Below, one piece after another: positions 1-7,823 of a DNA stretch of 64,000 nucleotides (positions are counted from its first letter, which is position 1; each line of letters begins with the position of its first letter). The stretch comes from Dinoroseobacter sp039192165 (GTDB lineage Bacteria > Pseudomonadota > Alphaproteobacteria > Rhodobacterales > Rhodobacteraceae). The notes under the pieces are model-generated. The model was not told the origin of the DNA. It saw only the letters and a program-made list of their open reading frames with translations, and did no database searches. The stretch lies in NCBI GenBank assembly GCA_039192165.1, contig JBCCXD010000004.1, positions 248,001 through 312,000 of the forward strand. The letters are read 5' to 3'. Both the position numbers and the translations under genes were made by a program.

Positions 1-1332
1 ACCGTCGAAGATGTACCCTGGACAATCGGCGGGCTGCAGCAGGAGCGCTTCACACTACGCTTTCCGTTCTCGTGGCGGACGCAGAAAAAGCTGTTTGACC
101 GCTATGTGAACCTTCAACGCCGGATCGGGTTCCGCCGCCGCATCCCAAACGGGATTGTCCCGCATCTGGGTTCGCAATGGTGGTGTCTGACACGCCCAAG
201 CCTGGAAGCAATCCTCTCGGATCCGCGCCGGGCGGAGTTTGATCGCTACTTCTCCAAAGTGTGGATTCCGGACGAATCCTACTTTCAGACCCTTGTCCGC
301 AGAGTCTCTGTGTCCATCGAAAGCCGATCGCTGATGCTGTCGAAATTCGATGCACAGGGAAAGCCATTCACGTTCTATGACGATCACATGACGCTCTTGC
401 AGAACTCCGACCGTTATCTCGTCCGCAAAGTCTGGCCAGAAGCGGGGGAGTTGTACGACACACTGTTATCGGACAAAGGCGCCGGTATCTCGCTCAGCGC
501 ACCGCATCCTCACCGGATTGAGAAGATTTTCGATGATGCAATTAGCCGGGATCGGGACGGGCGTCCTGGCCTGTTTATGCAAAGCCGCTTTCCGTCAGAC
601 ACGTGGTCTGCCGGCAAAAGCGCTGCGCCGTACTTCGTATTCCAGGGGTATGACGAAGTGGTCGAGGGTTTTGCGCCCTGGCTTTCTCGCTGGACGGCGG
701 CACGTGTTCACGGCCATCTTTTCGACTGGGAAAGCGTGGAGTTTGCGGAAAGCGCCGAAACCTTCAACGGCGGGCTCAGCCACCATCCCAGCTTGCGGGA
801 TCGCGATCCAGTGGGGTTCCTGACCAGTCTAGTTTGGAACGCACGTGCCGAGACTCAGTGCTTTTTGACGGGCCCTTACGACCGCCAGGAGGTCAACAAC
901 TACATTATTTGGGACCCGAATGCCCACATCTCGGTCGTATCCGGTGCTTGGACTGTCGGGCTGTTCAAGGCCGACATGAGTTTTCTCGAGAAGCGAAAAA
1001 AGGCTGCATGGCTGCAGCGGGTTGAAGATCATTTTCTGGGCCAGTTGCGCCGAAAAGACTTGCCTTGCACCGTGCGGGTTACGTCCTTGGCGGACTTTAT
1101 CGAGAACCCGATGGTACATTTGCAGGATACGCTGGACGTTCTGACACCGCTCTCGCGTCGCCACCTGTCCGAGGCGCCGGTACTTACAGACCTGCAGGGT
1201 TTCGGGGACTTTTTGCAGCAGCTCACAAATGCGGGCATGAAACCGTATCTTGCTGGCGATATCCCGCATGACAGCGAACTTGTCACAACCGACCTGAACC
1301 GATCGCGCCGGGCCGAGGGCAGCGCATCGTGA
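1..1332 (+). CDS. Core-2/I-branching (GT14-type) glycosyltransferase, 5' end outside window
   Basis: The frame is open from base 1, so only the last 443 residues are seen. The stretch QWWCLTRPSLEAIL, followed by a WIPDES segment (nt 175-280), is typical of GT14/xylosyltransferase-like enzymes, which move GlcNAc or xylose from a nucleotide sugar onto glycans or proteins. Rhodobacteraceae carry long versions with an extra C-terminal domain (DUF5928 type), which fits the long tail after that core. Its stop overlaps the next gene's GTG by 4 nt, so it is probably translationally coupled to the sulfotransferase and may act on the same glycan. The family call is from remembered motifs. Donor and acceptor are unknown. 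Confidence 0.75.
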   Translation, partial: TVEDVPWTIGGLQQERFTLRFPFSWRTQKKLFDRYVNLQRRIGFRRRIPNGIVPHLGSQWWCLTRPSLEAILSDPRRAEFDRYFSKVWIPDESYFQTLVRRVSVSIESRSLMLSKFDAQGKPFTFYDDHMTLLQNSDRYLVRKVWPEAGELYDTLLSDKGAGISLSAPHPHRIEKIFDDAISRDRDGRPGLFMQSRFPSDTWSAGKSAAPYFVFQGYDEVVEGFAPWLSRWTAARVHGHLFDWESVEFAESAETFNGGLSHHPSLRDRDPVGFLTSLVWNARAETQCFLTGPYDRQEVNNYIIWDPNAHISVVSGAWTVGLFKADMSFLEKRKKAAWLQRVEDHFLGQLRRKDLPCTVRVTSLADFIENPMVHLQDTLDVLTPLSRRHLSEAPVLTDLQGFGDFLQQLTNAGMKPYLAGDIPHDSELVTTDLNRSRRAEGSAS

Positions 1333-2750
1333 CAAGGCGATTTGACTATTTCGTTGTGTTCGCAGGGATGCGGACCGGCTCGAACTACCTGGAACGCAAC
1401 ATCAGCTCTGTCCCCGACGTGAAGTCGTATGGAGAACTGTTCAATCCCTACTTCATATCGGAAGAGGGTCTTGAGGAGTTTCTTGGTATCACTCTCGAGG
1501 CGCGCGAGGCAGAGCCGGCGCAGCTCGTGGAGAGATTGCGGCAGGACACGCCGGCGCTTGTTGGATTCCGGCTGTTCCATGATCATGATTTGCGGGTGCG
1601 GCGCAGCGCCATCAAGGACCCGCGCTGCGCGAAAATTATCCTCACGCGCAATCCGCTGGACAGCTATGTTTCCTATAAGCAAGCTCTTGCGTCGAACCAA
1701 TGGGTGCTGACGGACGCGAAAGGACAGGTGGATGCCCCGCCGCCGACATTCGAGGGTGTTGAGTTTCAGGAGTTTGCTGAGGCACAGGCGGGCTTTTTGA
1801 CGGATCTCCGCAAGTCTCTTGCGGCGGCAGGCCAGACCGCTTTCCAGATCGAATACGACGATCTTTCGGATCTCTCCGCTATCAACGGCGCATTGGAGTA
1901 CCTGGGTTCGGCGCATCGGCTCGAGCGGCCGGAGCGGTCTCTGAAGCGTCAAAATCCGACCGACGTTGTCGAGCGGGTTGCCAACCATGAGGCGATGGCA
2001 GATGCAGTTGCCGCGTTAGATCCGTTTCAACTGGACCCGACCGTGTCTGCCAGACTGGAGCGAGGCGCCGCGGTGCGGAGCTTTCTCGCGGGGCGGAGCA
2101 TTCCGCTGCTTTACCTGCCGGTTCATCGCCCCTTCTCTCAGGCGGTTGCAGAGTGGCTGACGGTACAGGACACCGGGAACGCGCCCTTGGCGGACTTGAC
2201 CCAAAAAGGGTTGCGGGACTGGCGGCTGGCGCACCCGGGAGCCCGGACTCTGACAATTCTATGCCACCCGGTGCGCCGTGCATGGGATGCCTTCGAACAG
2301 GTCATTTTGCCGACCGATCTTCAGGCCTTTGCCGAGGTGCGGCACGGATTGAAAGCTGCGTACAAGGTTCCGTTGCCGGATGTCTGGCCTGATCCCGATC
2401 TGCCCAAGGGACAGTTGCGGCGCGCCTTCTTGGCCTTCTGCAAGGTCCTGAAGGCAAATCTTGCTGGCCAAACCGGACTGCGCATTGATGATCTTTGGGT
2501 CGGTCAACACACCCGCCTGCACGGGATGTCTGCGGTGTCTTTGCCAGATATTATCTTACGCGAAGGCGAGGTATCCGCAGGGGCAAAGCAGGTCTCGCGA
2601 GACTGGGGAGTTGATCTGGGAAGCCTCTCACTCCCCGAACCCTCACCATACTTAAACCGGATCTATAACGAGAAGGTCGAGGAAGCTGTGCGCGCTGCCT
2701 ATGCCCGCGACTATACTGTTTTTGGCTTCGAGGATTGGGCCGGCAATTAG
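1329..2750 (+). CDS. Sulfotransferase family protein (NodH-like), two-part
   Basis: A protein of 473 residues starting at GTG, overlapping the upstream stop by 4 nt (GTGA). Residues 11-25 (FAGMRTGSNYLERN) look like the 5'-phosphosulfate loop of PAPS-dependent sulfotransferases, and ILTRNPLDSYVSYKQA (about 104-119) like the 3'-phosphate-binding motif. The second half, from about residue 250, holds CHPVRRAWDAFEQVI, which resembles the same 3'-phosphate motif of family-2 sulfotransferases without a clear P-loop. It may therefore be a second, degenerate domain. Coupling to a GT14-type enzyme suggests sulfation of a surface glycan, which is inference. The 3' end overlaps convergent ptsN by 4 nt. 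Confidence 0.75.
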   Translation: MTRRFDYFVVFAGMRTGSNYLERNISSVPDVKSYGELFNPYFISEEGLEEFLGITLEAREAEPAQLVERLRQDTPALVGFRLFHDHDLRVRRSAIKDPRCAKIILTRNPLDSYVSYKQALASNQWVLTDAKGQVDAPPPTFEGVEFQEFAEAQAGFLTDLRKSLAAAGQTAFQIEYDDLSDLSAINGALEYLGSAHRLERPERSLKRQNPTDVVERVANHEAMADAVAALDPFQLDPTVSARLERGAAVRSFLAGRSIPLLYLPVHRPFSQAVAEWLTVQDTGNAPLADLTQKGLRDWRLAHPGARTLTILCHPVRRAWDAFEQVILPTDLQAFAEVRHGLKAAYKVPLPDVWPDPDLPKGQLRRAFLAFCKVLKANLAGQTGLRIDDLWVGQHTRLHGMSAVSLPDIILREGEVSAGAKQVSRDWGVDLGSLSLPEPSPYLNRIYNEKVEEAVRAAYARDYTVFGFEDWAGN

Positions 2751-3211
2751 GCGGCCCGCGTGCGCTCGCCTTCGGTCAGGATCGCATGCAGTGTTGCCGG
2801 GTCGGAGTTTGCGCGCAATTTAGAGAGAACTGATGCGTCGCGCAGCGTCCGGGAAACAAGCGCAAGTGCTTTGAGGTGTTCGACGCCGCTGTCTTCGGGC
2901 GCGAAGAGGGCAAAGATCAGGTCTACCGGTTGGCGATCAACTGACTCAAATTCCATCGGTTTCTCAAGGCGGACAAAAACGCCGACAACCGTTTCAACAT
3001 CAGCAAGGCGCGCATGGGGCAGTGCAACACCACCTCCGACGCCGGTCGGTCCGAGCGACTCGCGCTCCTGCAGAGCATCCACAGCATCGTTGAGACAGGT
3101 GCCATAAGCTTGGCACGCGATGTCGCTCAACTCCTGCATGAGTCGTTTCTTACTGCTCATTTGCCCAAGAACACGAATGGCCTTTGGGGCGAGCAAGTCT
3201 GATAATTCCAT
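2747..3211 (-). CDS. ptsN: PTS IIA-like nitrogen-regulatory protein PtsN
   Basis: A 154-residue EIIA-Ntr protein, the usual family length. The phosphorylatable histidine is seen in GVALPHARL (His66). In the nitrogen PTS it takes phosphate from NPr and modulates potassium transport, stress responses and cell envelope functions through protein contacts. It starts at ATG with AAGGG just upstream. It lies 62 nt downstream of hpf in the same direction, the order lptB-(rpoN)-hpf-ptsN known from many proteobacteria, but rpoN is absent here. The identification is strong; regulatory targets cannot be read from the sequence. Confidence 0.95.
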   Translation of the reverse strand: MELSDLLAPKAIRVLGQMSSKKRLMQELSDIACQAYGTCLNDAVDALQERESLGPTGVGGGVALPHARLADVETVVGVFVRLEKPMEFESVDRQPVDLIFALFAPEDSGVEHLKALALVSRTLRDASVLSKLRANSDPATLHAILTEGERTRAA

Positions 3212-3273
3212 TGCCCTTGTCCGTCTGATGTACCGTTTGAGCGGTCCGTTTTTTCCGGCGGCGCCGGTCCGTC

Positions 3274-3849
3274 TCAGCTGTCGAGTTTCGGATCGATCCA
3301 GCCGATGTTGCCATCTTCACGGCGGTAAACGACGTTTAAGCCCCCGTGCCCCTCGTTACGGAATACAAGCACCGGGGCATGCGCAAGTTCCATCTGCATT
3401 ACGGCCTCACCGACCGAAACAGAGGGGATTTTCGTTTCCATTTCAGCCACAATTATGGGCTGAAGCGTATCAGGCTCGCTATCCTCATGTGATTCTGACG
3501 CGTCGAGGATATAGGCGGAAGCGCCGAGCGATGCAACGGGCTCCGTACGCTCGCGATGGTGGTTCTTCAGGCGTCTCTTGTACCGCCGAAGTTGTTTCTC
3601 CATGCGTTGGTTACATTTGTCGAACGCCGCATAGATGTCTGGCGCGCTCCCTTTGGCCTGCGCTGTCAGCCCGGTCGAAAGATGCACGATCGCTTCGCAA
3701 ACGTGCTCATGTGCATCCTTAGAGAAGACGATATTGGCGTCGGTCGGGCGTTCTGCGTATTTGCCGACCACCTCGGACATTTCTTCCCGCACATGGGTTT
3801 GCAGGGCTTCGCCGATATCGATCTGTTTTCCGGTGATTTGGTAGCGCAT
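3274..3849 (-). CDS. hpf: Ribosome hibernation-promoting factor, long form
   Basis: 191 residues: an N-terminal S30AE/RaiA domain (about 1-100, starting MRYQITGKQIDIGE) and a C-terminal dimerisation domain (about 130-188, with ending NIGWIDPKLDS). The length marks the long HPF type, which pairs two 70S ribosomes into 100S dimers in stationary phase or starvation. The linker is charged and variable. The start ATG follows GGGAGG on the minus strand. It precedes ptsN, and the lptB stop is 230 nt upstream, so it probably has its own promoter in that gap. Confidence 0.95.
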   Translation of the reverse strand: MRYQITGKQIDIGEALQTHVREEMSEVVGKYAERPTDANIVFSKDAHEHVCEAIVHLSTGLTAQAKGSAPDIYAAFDKCNQRMEKQLRRYKRRLKNHHRERTEPVASLGASAYILDASESHEDSEPDTLQPIIVAEMETKIPSVSVGEAVMQMELAHAPVLVFRNEGHGGLNVVYRREDGNIGWIDPKLDS

Positions 3850-4079
3850 GGTGCCTCCCGTTAAGCGATAATCTACCTGGCCGCGCTGAGTCAGCGTTCA
3901 GGTAAGACCATGTAGGTAAGGGTAATCCGAAGCTTCGGCCCCGGCTGGGCATCCGCGGGTCGTCGAAAAAAACGCCCCGAGTCGTGGATGGCAGGATGAA
4001 CACTCATCAACATCATTTGGCGATAAGGCCCTTGGGGAGTCAACGCCCTCGTCCTGCAGATGCGAAGGTGACGCAGGTC
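3850..4079 (-). other. lptB-hpf intergenic region, no gene
   Basis: This 230-nt stretch is where rpoN stands in many other proteobacteria, but no sigma-54 coding sequence or remnant is visible in any frame. It holds a 12-bp perfect palindrome, CCGAAGCTTCGG (3927-3938), and on the minus strand a run of eight T after GGGGCG (near 3965) without a convincing stem. I could not assign an hpf promoter. Confidence 0.5.
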
Positions 4080-4841
4080 TTAACTCAGGGTGAATTTGTC
4101 GCCGAGATAGACGCGCCGCACATTCTTGTCCTGGACAACCTCTTCTTTTGTGCCGCTCATCAGCACCGTGCCGTCGTGCAGGATATAAGCGCGGTCAACG
4201 ATTTCGAGTGTTTCCCGGACGTTGTGATCCGTGATCAGGACACCGATGCCGCGTTCCTTCAGATGCGATACGAGTGTTCGGATATCTGAGACCGCGATTG
4301 GGTCCACGCCTGCAAAGGGCTCGTCCAGTAGAAGGTATTTTGGATCTGCCGCCAGACAGCGCGCAATCTCAACTCTTCTGCGTTCGCCGCCCGACAGGGC
4401 CAGCGCCGGCGTTCTTCGCAGATGTTCGATAGAAAACTCGGACAGAAGGTCTTCCAGCATTTCCATCCGGCGTGTGCGGTCACGGGTGCTGACTTCCAGA
4501 ATTGCCCGGATGTTGTCTTCAACGCTTAAGCCGCGAAAGATGGACATCTCTTGCGGAAGATACCCGATCCCAAGTTTCGCGCGTCGGTACATCGGGTACA
4601 TAGTCACGTCGCGCCCATCGATAGTCACAAGCCCAGCTTCAGGCGTAATCAGACCTGCAATGCAATAAAAGCAGGTGGTTTTTCCTGACCCATTGGGGCC
4701 GAGAAGGGCTACCGCCTCCCCGCGGTTAAGATAGAGGGTCACATCGCGGATGACGGGACGTTTTCGATAGCTTTTTCGCAGACTATCCACGCGCAGACCG
4801 GCATCCCCTTCGGTCACCTGCAAATCCGGGACGGCGTTCAT
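4080..4841 (-). CDS. lptB: LPS export ABC transporter ATPase LptB
   Basis: 253 residues with a complete ABC ATPase set: Walker A GPNGSGKTT (48-56), Q-loop Gln97 (YLPQE), signature LSGGE (149-153), Walker B LLLDEP with Glu174, and switch His206 in TDHNV. LptB drives the LptB2FG pump that lifts lipopolysaccharide out of the inner membrane onto LptC-LptA. It follows lptA with no gap: its ATG touches the lptA stop. The 20-residue N-terminal lead before the ABC core is slightly longer than in E. coli. LptF and LptG are not in the window. Confidence 0.96.
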   Translation of the reverse strand: MNAVPDLQVTEGDAGLRVDSLRKSYRKRPVIRDVTLYLNRGEAVALLGPNGSGKTTCFYCIAGLITPEAGLVTIDGRDVTMYPMYRRAKLGIGYLPQEMSIFRGLSVEDNIRAILEVSTRDRTRRMEMLEDLLSEFSIEHLRRTPALALSGGERRRVEIARCLAADPKYLLLDEPFAGVDPIAVSDIRTLVSHLKERGIGVLITDHNVRETLEIVDRAYILHDGTVLMSGTKEEVVQDKNVRRVYLGDKFTLS

Positions 4842-5345
4842 TTACTGCTCTTCGGGCTGCAGTACCGTGCGCACCCGACCTTCCATCTGACCTTTGCCGG
4901 TCCCCACATTCATCGCAAGCGCATCACCTGAGACGACGAACTGGCCTTGCTTCAGGAGCACGTCTCCGGACATGCGCAGGTCTCTGGACGTCGGCCAGTA
5001 TGTCGCGCTTTGGCTTTCTGCGGTATCGGGTCCATTGGTCACAAAGACATTGCCTTCCGCATCGACCTGTTCGACCCCACCGGGTCGGGTATCGGTGGAC
5101 TCCGAATACTGGACGATGACCTCGTCAGCCAAAAGCTTCAGCTCTCCCTGTGTGACGACAACCGAGCCAGTGAAAATTGCGACACCCGTCTCCCGGTTCA
5201 CATTCAAGGTTTCGGAGGTCACTTCGACCTCCTCATCGCTGGAGGTTTGCGGTGTGGAAAGCGATATTCCTGTGCTTTGCGCGACAACAACGCCGCCCGC
5301 GAAACAGAAAAAAGTACAAACAGTTATGAGGCGGAGAAGAGTCAT
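4842..5345 (-). CDS. lptA: LPS transport periplasmic protein LptA (OstA family)
   Basis: 167 residues. An N-terminal signal peptide (hydrophobic 4-21, likely cleavage after VVAQ near residue 23) precedes an OstA-like beta-jellyroll domain with the typical segments VEVTSETLNVNRETGVAIF and LLADEVIVQY. LptA bridges the periplasm between LptC and the outer-membrane LptD. It overlaps lptC by 4 nt and abuts lptB, so the three are one translational unit. Sequence conservation in this family is low, but the position and fold signature make the call firm. Confidence 0.93.
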   Translation of the reverse strand: MTLLRLITVCTFFCFAGGVVVAQSTGISLSTPQTSSDEEVEVTSETLNVNRETGVAIFTGSVVVTQGELKLLADEVIVQYSESTDTRPGGVEQVDAEGNVFVTNGPDTAESQSATYWPTSRDLRMSGDVLLKQGQFVVSGDALAMNVGTGKGQMEGRVRTVLQPEEQ

Positions 5346-5944
5346 TGGGGGGTATATAGCACCCGGACGCCGCCGGAGAAAACAATCACTTGTGCATCTG
5401 TCGCTGGATCTGAAGTAATTTCTGCCCGTTCGGCAGCCAACACTATTCCCTCCCCCGTAATTACCACATCCCCTTCTGATTGCGCGCGTTTGCCATCAAA
5501 GCTCGACTCGCCCCCGCGCGCAGTCAGCACATATCCGTTGCTATGCACGATCCGTAGTCCGTTTTCGATCGTGGCGATTTTTGTATCCTGGTCGATATGT
5601 GCTTCGCCCCCTTCCAGGGTGATCACCTCCCCCTGCAAGGTGGTCATCTGTCCGGTCAGATCAAAGGCGCGGTACTGGCCGGGGGAGGTAAGAACCGGGC
5701 GCGCAGTACGCGCGTTCAAGGTCACCGAAGAGCCATTGTCGAGTATGGTGTTGTAGCGCGGCCCTAAAACACTCTGGCTTTCCACAATTTCTTCAAGCTC
5801 GACTTCCGAGAACGGCAATTCCCCAACTTCGCTGCTCTGATCTGACAAAAGAAACAGGCTTGAGAGAAGCCCGAGACCCACGACCGGAAGAACGATCTTG
5901 GCGAGCGCGACAAACTGGGAATATGTGTTGTCTGCGCCTGGCAT
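5342..5944 (-). CDS. lptC: LPS export protein LptC
   Basis: 200 residues with one N-terminal membrane anchor (about 12-33, IVLPVVGLGLLSSLFLL) and a periplasmic LptC domain. Segments such as YRAFDLTGQMTTLQGEV and AERAEITSDPATDAQVIVF match the LptC/OstA-like fold. LptC accepts LPS from LptB2FG and passes it to LptA. The gene lies 3 nt after kdsD and overlaps lptA by 4 nt. The order kdsD-lptC-lptA-lptB links Kdo synthesis with LPS export and is common in proteobacteria. Confidence 0.92.
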   Translation of the reverse strand: MPGADNTYSQFVALAKIVLPVVGLGLLSSLFLLSDQSSEVGELPFSEVELEEIVESQSVLGPRYNTILDNGSSVTLNARTARPVLTSPGQYRAFDLTGQMTTLQGEVITLEGGEAHIDQDTKIATIENGLRIVHSNGYVLTARGGESSFDGKRAQSEGDVVITGEGIVLAAERAEITSDPATDAQVIVFSGGVRVLYTPQ

Positions 5945-5947
5945 GGC

Positions 5948-6910
5948 TCAATCTAAACCTGCCCGCAGGCAATCGTGAATGTGCAGAAAGCCCTCCGGGT
6001 AGCCCGACCGGCGCGGGTCGACTACGAAAAGGCATGTGATTTTGCGTTCGTTCATAACCGCCACGGCCTCCTCTGCGAGCGCGTCCGGCGCAATGGTCAG
6101 GGGCGCGCGGGTCATGACATCGCCGGCCCGCATGTTCAAAAGCCCTTCCATGTGACGCCTCAGGTCGCCGTCAGTGATGATGCCCGCGAGCTTTTTATCT
6201 CGCAGGACGCCAACGACCCCGAAGCCCTTCTGCGAGATTTCAAGAAGCGCGTCCGTCATCGGCTCATTGATATCGATAAGCGGAAGTTCAGGCCCTTCGT
6301 GCATCAGGTCTGACACTTTTGCGAGCCGGGCTCCGAGTTTTCCGCCCGGGTGGAAGTCCCTGAAGTTTTCCGGGCTGAAATTGCGATGCTCCATCAACGC
6401 GATGGCCAGGGCGTCCCCCAAAGCCAGTGTCATGGTTGTTGATGTTGTTGGGACTATGCCGGTGCCGCAGGCTTCCGGTGCGCCCGGCAGAACCAGCGCG
6501 ACGTCGGCCTGCCGCAAAAGCGTGCTGTCGGGTCGCGACGCAACGCCGATCAGCGGGATCTGGAAGCGCCGCGTGTAGGCAACGAGGTCGGCAAGTTCCG
6601 GAGTTTCTCCGGAGTTTGAGAGCACCAGCGCGACATCGCCTTCTGCCATCATGCCCAGATCTCCGTGGCTGGCTTCAGCTGGGTGCACGAAATGCGCAGG
6701 TGTTCCGGTCGAGGCGAAGGTGGCAGCAATTTTGCGGGCAACATGTCCGGACTTTCCCATACCAGAGACGATTACCCGGCCGCGCGCCGAAAGGATGACT
6801 TCCACCGCAATCCCGAAGCTGTCGTCCAGGCTTTCGGCCAGAACGGTGAGTGCGTCCGCCTCGGTCTTGATCACCCGATGCGCGGTGCTGAGAAACTCAA
6901 TCGCGTCCAT
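5948..6910 (-). CDS. kdsD: Arabinose-5-phosphate isomerase KdsD (KpsF/GutQ family)
   Basis: 320 residues: an N-terminal SIS sugar-isomerase domain (about 30-170, with SGMGKSGHVARKIAATFAST and HPAEASHGDLGM) followed by two CBS domains (about 200-320). It converts ribulose 5-phosphate to arabinose 5-phosphate, the first step to Kdo for the LPS inner core. This fits its place directly before lptCAB. Paralogues KpsF (capsule) and GutQ (sorbitol) share the fold. The Lpt context favours KdsD. The rnd stop is 7 nt upstream, so read-through from rnd is likely. Confidence 0.93.
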   Translation of the reverse strand: MDAIEFLSTAHRVIKTEADALTVLAESLDDSFGIAVEVILSARGRVIVSGMGKSGHVARKIAATFASTGTPAHFVHPAEASHGDLGMMAEGDVALVLSNSGETPELADLVAYTRRFQIPLIGVASRPDSTLLRQADVALVLPGAPEACGTGIVPTTSTTMTLALGDALAIALMEHRNFSPENFRDFHPGGKLGARLAKVSDLMHEGPELPLIDINEPMTDALLEISQKGFGVVGVLRDKKLAGIITDGDLRRHMEGLLNMRAGDVMTRAPLTIAPDALAEEAVAVMNERKITCLFVVDPRRSGYPEGFLHIHDCLRAGLD

Positions 6911-6917
6911 AGAAACC

Positions 6918-7529
6918 TCAGTGGTGGAATATATCGACCTCGGGCCAGCCCTTCAGGTCGAGTGCTGCCCGCGTCGGAAGAAATTCAAAGCAGGATTGGG
7001 CAAGCGCCATACGCCCCTCACGTTCCAGCCGGATGTTCAATTCGTCCCTCAGCCGATGGAGATAAAGGACGTCTGAGGCGGCATACTCAATCTGTGCGTC
7101 GGTCAGCTTTTGGGCTCCCCAGTCGGAGCTTTGTTGCTGCTTTGAGATGTCGATCCCCAAAAGTTCGTGCAGGAGGGCTTTTAGCCCGTGGCGATCAGTA
7201 TACGTGCGCACCAGCTTGGATGCGATCTTGGTGCAATATACCGGCGCGGCCCTGACGCCGAACGTATGTTCCATAACCGCAATATCGAACCGCCCGTAGT
7301 GAAACAGTTTGAGCACTTTCGGATCCTGCAGCAGGCGCTCGAGATTTGGCGCGCCTTTCTGGCCCTGAGAGATTTTGACGACATGCGCATCGCCGTCGCC
7401 AGAGGAAAGCTGCACCACGCAAAGACGATCTCTATGTGGGACAAGCCCCATGGTCTCGGTATCGATTGCCACAATCTGGCCGAGGTCGAGACCGTCGGGA
7501 AGATCGTTATGATAAAGATGGTTCGCCAC
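6918..7529 (-). CDS. rnd: Ribonuclease D-type 3'-5' exonuclease
   Basis: 203 residues holding only the DEDD exonuclease domain. Motif I is AIDTETMGL (Asp23, Glu25), motif II FHYGRFDIAVM, and motif III YAASDVLYLHRL. It lacks the C-terminal HRDC domain of E. coli RNase D (375 residues), as is usual for the short alphaproteobacterial form. RNase D trims tRNA 3' ends. The gene sits 36 nt downstream of tRNA-Leu on the same strand, with no clear terminator between them, and 7 nt ahead of kdsD. The assignment to the short RNase D family is firm; substrates are inferred. Confidence 0.88.
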   Translation of the reverse strand: MANHLYHNDLPDGLDLGQIVAIDTETMGLVPHRDRLCVVQLSSGDGDAHVVKISQGQKGAPNLERLLQDPKVLKLFHYGRFDIAVMEHTFGVRAAPVYCTKIASKLVRTYTDRHGLKALLHELLGIDISKQQQSSDWGAQKLTDAQIEYAASDVLYLHRLRDELNIRLEREGRMALAQSCFEFLPTRAALDLKGWPEVDIFHH

Positions 7530-7565
7530 GTGGGTCCCTCACTCTGCCAATCTGGCCGGGGGGGA

Positions 7566-7652
7566 TGGTGCCCAGGAGAGGACTCGAACCTCCACGTCCA
7601 TACGGACACTAGCACCTGAAGCTAGCGCGTCTACCAATTCCGCCACCTGGGC
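7566..7652 (-). tRNA. tRNA-Leu (anticodon CAG)
   Basis: 87 nt including an encoded CCA. On the minus strand the acceptor stem GCCCAGG pairs with CCTGGGC, followed by discriminator A. The D arm contains AATTGGTAGAC. The anticodon stem CTAGC/GCTAG closes the loop TTCAGGT with anticodon CAG. The long variable arm (TGTCC...GGACG) is typical of class II leucine tRNAs, and the T loop is TTCGAGT. All stems form, so the gene looks functional. Confidence 0.97.
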
Positions 7653-7669
7653 CGGTGTCGTGGACGCGG

Positions 7670-7698
7670 GAGTTACAGCGGCTTTGCGGGTGTGTCAA
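7670..7698 (-). promoter_or_regulatory. Sigma-70-type promoter of tRNA-Leu
   Basis: On the minus strand a consensus -35 TTGACA (7698-7693) is followed after exactly 17 nt by TAACTC (7675-7670). The start point would fall about 10 nt ahead of the mature tRNA 5' end. The perfect -35 and spacing suit a strongly expressed stable RNA. Because rnd follows without an obvious terminator, it may also serve rnd-kdsD-lptCAB. Confidence 0.7.
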
Positions 7699-7823
7699 CG
7701 GCGCTTGGGAGCTTTCAGCGAGATTCTCCGCGCACCCGGAATACCCGCGACCGGATGTGCCTTGTAGCGATGTAGGGCTTGGGTCTAATACCGGGGTGGC
7801 AGACCCCTCCAGGAGCATCATCT

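Noticed and set aside
1029..1988. Minus-strand open frame of 319 codons across the first two genes
   Set aside because: Spans two coupled plus-strand genes and shows no domain; the plus frames have clear motifs.
3927..3938. 12-bp palindrome CCGAAGCTTCGG before hpf
   Set aside because: Single short palindrome, not near a promoter I can define; probably chance.
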